The notes beneath the pieces were generated by a model. That model was not told where the DNA came from and ran no database searches. It was given only the letters and a program-made list of their open reading frames with translations. Shown in pieces: positions 6,516-8,089 of a stretch of DNA of 8,089 nucleotides. Origin of the DNA: Nitrospirota bacterium (GTDB taxonomy: Bacteria; Nitrospirota; Thermodesulfovibrionia; Thermodesulfovibrionales; Dissulfurispiraceae); the NCBI GenBank assembly GCA_013349595.1, contig DUZI01000076.1:1-8089 (forward strand). The letters are read 5' to 3'. A program made the position numbers and the translations under genes. Positions within the stretch are counted from its first letter, which is position 1. Each line of letters begins with the position of its first letter.

Positions 6516-7787
6516 ATGGCGACAAAAAATAACGATTTTGATGTTAAAGACATAGATTTAGCAAAAAAAGGTGCTTTAAGGATTGAATGGGCAGCCCAAC
6601 AAATGCCCGTTTTAAGAAGCATAAAAGAGAGATTTGCAAAAGAGAAGCCATTAAAAGGCATAAGGCTCTGTGCCTGTCTTCATGTGACTACAGAGACTGC
6701 CTATCTTATGGAGACCTTGAAGGCAGGAGGGGCTGAAATCTCCTTATGCGCCTCAAACCCATTGAGCACTCAAGATGATGTAGCATCTTCGTTGGCAAAG
6801 AACACAGGGATTAATGTCTATGCAATAAAGGGTGAAGATAAAAAGACCTACTACAGACATATTAAGGAGGCTCTAAAAATTAAGCCTCAAATAACGATGG
6901 ATGATGGAGCTGATGTAGTATCAACCATCCACCAAGAAGAAAAGGTACTATTAAATGAAATTATCGGTGGGACTGAAGAGACCACAACTGGCGTAATAAG
7001 GCTTAAGGCAATGGCTGATGATGGGGCTCTTCAATACCCTATTATAGCGGTCAATGATGCCTATACAAAACACCTTTTTGATAATCGTTATGGCACAGGT
7101 CAAAGCACTATAGATGGGATATTGAGGGCTACAAATAGGCTCATTGCTGGTTCAGTATTTGTTGTATGTGGTTATGGATGGTGTGGAAAAGGTGTATCTA
7201 TGAGGGCAAAGGGACTTGGTGCGAGGGTGATTGTTACAGAGGTTGACCCATTAAGGGCACTTGAGGCAACTATGGATGGTTATGAAGTAATGCCTATTTT
7301 GGAGGCATCAAAGATTGGGGACATATTTGTCACAGCGACAGGTGATATAAATGTAATTTCGAAAAAATGTTTTGAGGTTATGAAAGATGGTGCAATAGTA
7401 TCTAATACTGGACACTTTAATGTTGAGATAGATATTAACTCCCTTGAGAAAATGGCAAAATCGAGGAGGATAATAAGGGATTTTGTTGAAGAATTTACCC
7501 TTCAAAAGGGGAAAAAGATTTACCTTCTTGGTGAAGGCAGGCTTATAAACCTTGCCTCTGCAGAAGGGCATCCCTCTGCGGTTATGGATATGAGCTTTGC
7601 AAATCAGGCGCTTTGTGCCGAATATATGGTTAAAAACTCAAAGAGACTCGATAAAAAGGTCTATTCCGTCCCAGAGGATATTGACAAAGAGATTGCGAGA
7701 TTGAAACTCAACGCTATGGGAGTAAAGATAGATTCACTTACCCTTGAACAGGCTAAATATTTGAGCAGTTGGAAAATGGGGACATAG
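6516..7787 (+). CDS. ahcY: Adenosylhomocysteinase family protein (short, archaeal/Thermotoga-like type)
   Basis: NAD-dependent hydrolase that recycles S-adenosylhomocysteine (or possibly S-inosylhomocysteine) to homocysteine. ATG 6516 gives 423 residues and follows the metK stop by 1 bp (TAAGATG), with weak purine-rich GAGG and GGG upstream, so translational coupling is likely. The in-frame start at 6429 would place 29 extra residues inside metK and is rejected. Motifs are CLHVTTETA (54-62, H56); NPLSTQDD (81-88); DDGAD (129-133); E155 in GGTEETTTG; NDAYTKHLFDN (180-190, K185 and D189); the Rossmann motif GYGWCGKG (219-226) followed by E242; SNTGHF with H300; and EGHP with H352. It ends in YLSSWKMGT and lacks the C-terminal Lys/Tyr tail seen in the human and most long bacterial enzymes. 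Its wording matches the archaeal/Thermotoga branch. It ends in TAG. Confidence 0.93.
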   Translation: MATKNNDFDVKDIDLAKKGALRIEWAAQQMPVLRSIKERFAKEKPLKGIRLCACLHVTTETAYLMETLKAGGAEISLCASNPLSTQDDVASSLAKNTGINVYAIKGEDKKTYYRHIKEALKIKPQITMDDGADVVSTIHQEEKVLLNEIIGGTEETTTGVIRLKAMADDGALQYPIIAVNDAYTKHLFDNRYGTGQSTIDGILRATNRLIAGSVFVVCGYGWCGKGVSMRAKGLGARVIVTEVDPLRALEATMDGYEVMPILEASKIGDIFVTATGDINVISKKCFEVMKDGAIVSNTGHFNVEIDINSLEKMAKSRRIIRDFVEEFTLQKGKKIYLLGEGRLINLASAEGHPSAVMDMSFANQALCAEYMVKNSKRLDKKVYSVPEDIDKEIARLKLNAMGVKIDSLTLEQAKYLSSWKMGT

Positions 7788-7863
7788 GAAATATCAATGC
7801 CTGAAAATGACAAAAAATAGCCTAAATATAACCCCTGTGATTGGAAATCCGCTATTTGTGATG

Positions 7864-7892
7864 AGCCTGTGCCAAACATAATCATACAGGCT
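7864..7892. repeat. 7-bp inverted repeat (hairpin-forming)
   Basis: AGCCTGT (7864-7870) and ACAGGCT (7886-7892) are perfect complements around a 15-nt loop. No T run follows, so a standard intrinsic terminator is not supported. It could be RNA structure in the 3' end of the ahcY transcript or chance. Confidence 0.45.
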
Positions 7893-7911
7893 ATAAATGC
7901 AAGTCAATCAA

Positions 7912-7955
7912 GACCGAGAAGATATCGCCTCATGGTCATCCGTTATACGCGATAT
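7912..7955. repeat. Overlapping inverted repeats, alternative hairpins
   Basis: ATATCGC (7922-7928) and GCGATAT (7949-7955) are perfect 7-bp complements. Within the same stretch GACCGAG (7912-7918) can instead pair with CTC (7929-7931) and GGTC (7934-7937) around a 10-nt loop with a 2-nt bulge. The two foldings exclude each other because the first arm of one lies in the loop of the other. This is suggestive of structured RNA but not diagnostic. Confidence 0.35.
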
Positions 7956-8058
7956 ATTGACGGTGGGTCAGCTAAACTTAAAGGTGTGTTGAACTCGAAC
8001 CATTAAAAAACATAAACATGAGCGTGTAGTTATTTGCATAAGAGGGAAGGGGAGGGTG

Positions 8059-8089
8059 ATGTTGGAAAAGATGAATTTTCAGTTGGATA
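8059..8089 (+). CDS. Start of a downstream gene, truncated by the window end
   Basis: A purine-rich tract with GGAGG (8051-8055) precedes a cluster of in-frame start codons: GTG 8056, ATG 8059, TTG 8062 and ATG 8071. The frame is open to the window end and reads MLEKMNFQLD from ATG 8059. GGAGG is only 3 nt from ATG 8059, short for a Shine-Dalgarno, so TTG 8062 or ATG 8071 is also possible. Ten residues are too few to name a product. It lies about 270 bp after ahcY on the same strand. Confidence 0.4.
   Translation, partial: MLEKMNFQLD

Larger units (their letters stand above)
7788..8058. other. Unassigned 271-bp segment after ahcY
   Basis: No gene is convincing here. In the ahcY frame an ATG at 7797 opens but hits TAG at 7818; the frame is then open for 61 codons to TAA 8004. 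The +1 frame holds short open pieces (7807-7878, 7897-7992) broken by stops. None has a good Shine-Dalgarno or a recognised motif. The part around 7900-7970 is richer in G+C than the other gaps and contains inverted repeats, so a structured RNA or a decayed gene is possible. No terminator with a T run follows ahcY. Confidence 0.5.

Noticed and set aside
6182..6661. 159-codon open frame on the - strand across the metK-ahcY junction
   Set aside because: It is antisense to two highly conserved proteins and shows no motif or ribosome binding site.
7661..7885. 74-codon open frame on the - strand over the end of ahcY
   Set aside because: Most of it is antisense to the conserved AhcY C-terminus; no upstream Shine-Dalgarno or recognisable domain.
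7897..7992. 31-codon open frame starting at ATG 7897
   Set aside because: Short, with only a weak AGG upstream and no recognisable motif; treated as part of the unassigned segment.
7988..8004. GAACTCGAACC on the + strand, whose complement looks like a tRNA T-loop (GGTTCGAGTTC)
   Set aside because: On the - strand the flanking bases form only a poor T-stem, and no matching acceptor stem or D and anticodon arms are found at tRNA spacing.
7989..8016. TTGAAC with CATAAA 16 bp downstream as a promoter for the last gene
   Set aside because: Both hexamers are only partial matches in AT-rich DNA and no independent support was seen, so it was not listed.

Overview
This window comes from an AT-rich bacterial chromosome (about 35-40% G+C by eye) and carries mostly housekeeping amino-acid and one-carbon metabolism. 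No tRNA, rRNA, CRISPR array, insertion sequence or phage gene could be supported. Several features fit an anaerobic or deep-branching Gram-negative lineage, such as Desulfobacterota, Nitrospirota or a related uncultured phylum: the PAS hybrid kinase with an HDFNN-type H box, the archaeal/Thermotoga-like short AhcY, and an unusual LeuB. That placement is an inference and a weak one.

Layout. (1) Bases 1-1581, + strand: the C-terminal 526 residues of a PAS-containing hybrid sensor histidine kinase whose start lies outside the window. (2) Bases 1571-2524, - strand: miaA, tRNA dimethylallyltransferase, which overlaps the kinase gene tail to tail by 11 bp. (3) Bases 2525-2590: a 66-bp divergent promoter region with opposed, overlapping -10 boxes. 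(4) Bases 2591-4183, + strand: leuD and leuB, the isopropylmalate isomerase small subunit and isopropylmalate dehydrogenase, 15 bp apart; leuC is not adjacent. (5) Bases 4184-4321: a 138-bp gap with one weak hairpin. (6) Bases 4322-7787, + strand: asd, metK and ahcY, spaced by 12 bp and then 1 bp, so almost certainly one transcript. (7) Bases 7788-8058: no convincing gene; two short inverted repeats and scattered open-frame remnants. (8) Bases 8059-8089: the probable start of another + strand gene, cut off by the window edge.

How the genes work together. leuD and leuB supply two activities of leucine synthesis. asd makes aspartate semialdehyde, the branch point to lysine, threonine and methionine. 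metK turns methionine into S-adenosylmethionine (AdoMet), and ahcY (or an S-inosylhomocysteine hydrolase of the same family) recycles the demethylated product to homocysteine. asd-metK-ahcY therefore reads as an aspartate-to-AdoMet supply and recycling operon. miaA and the kinase are separate units.

Two gene starts need care. leuD should start at GTG 2591 rather than at the upstream in-frame TTG 2570. ahcY should start at ATG 6516 rather than at the in-frame codon at 6429 inside metK. I found no clear new biological system. The observations most worth checking are the AhcY subtype, the LeuB active-site variants, the cysteine-rich PAS segment and the unexplained 3' segment.
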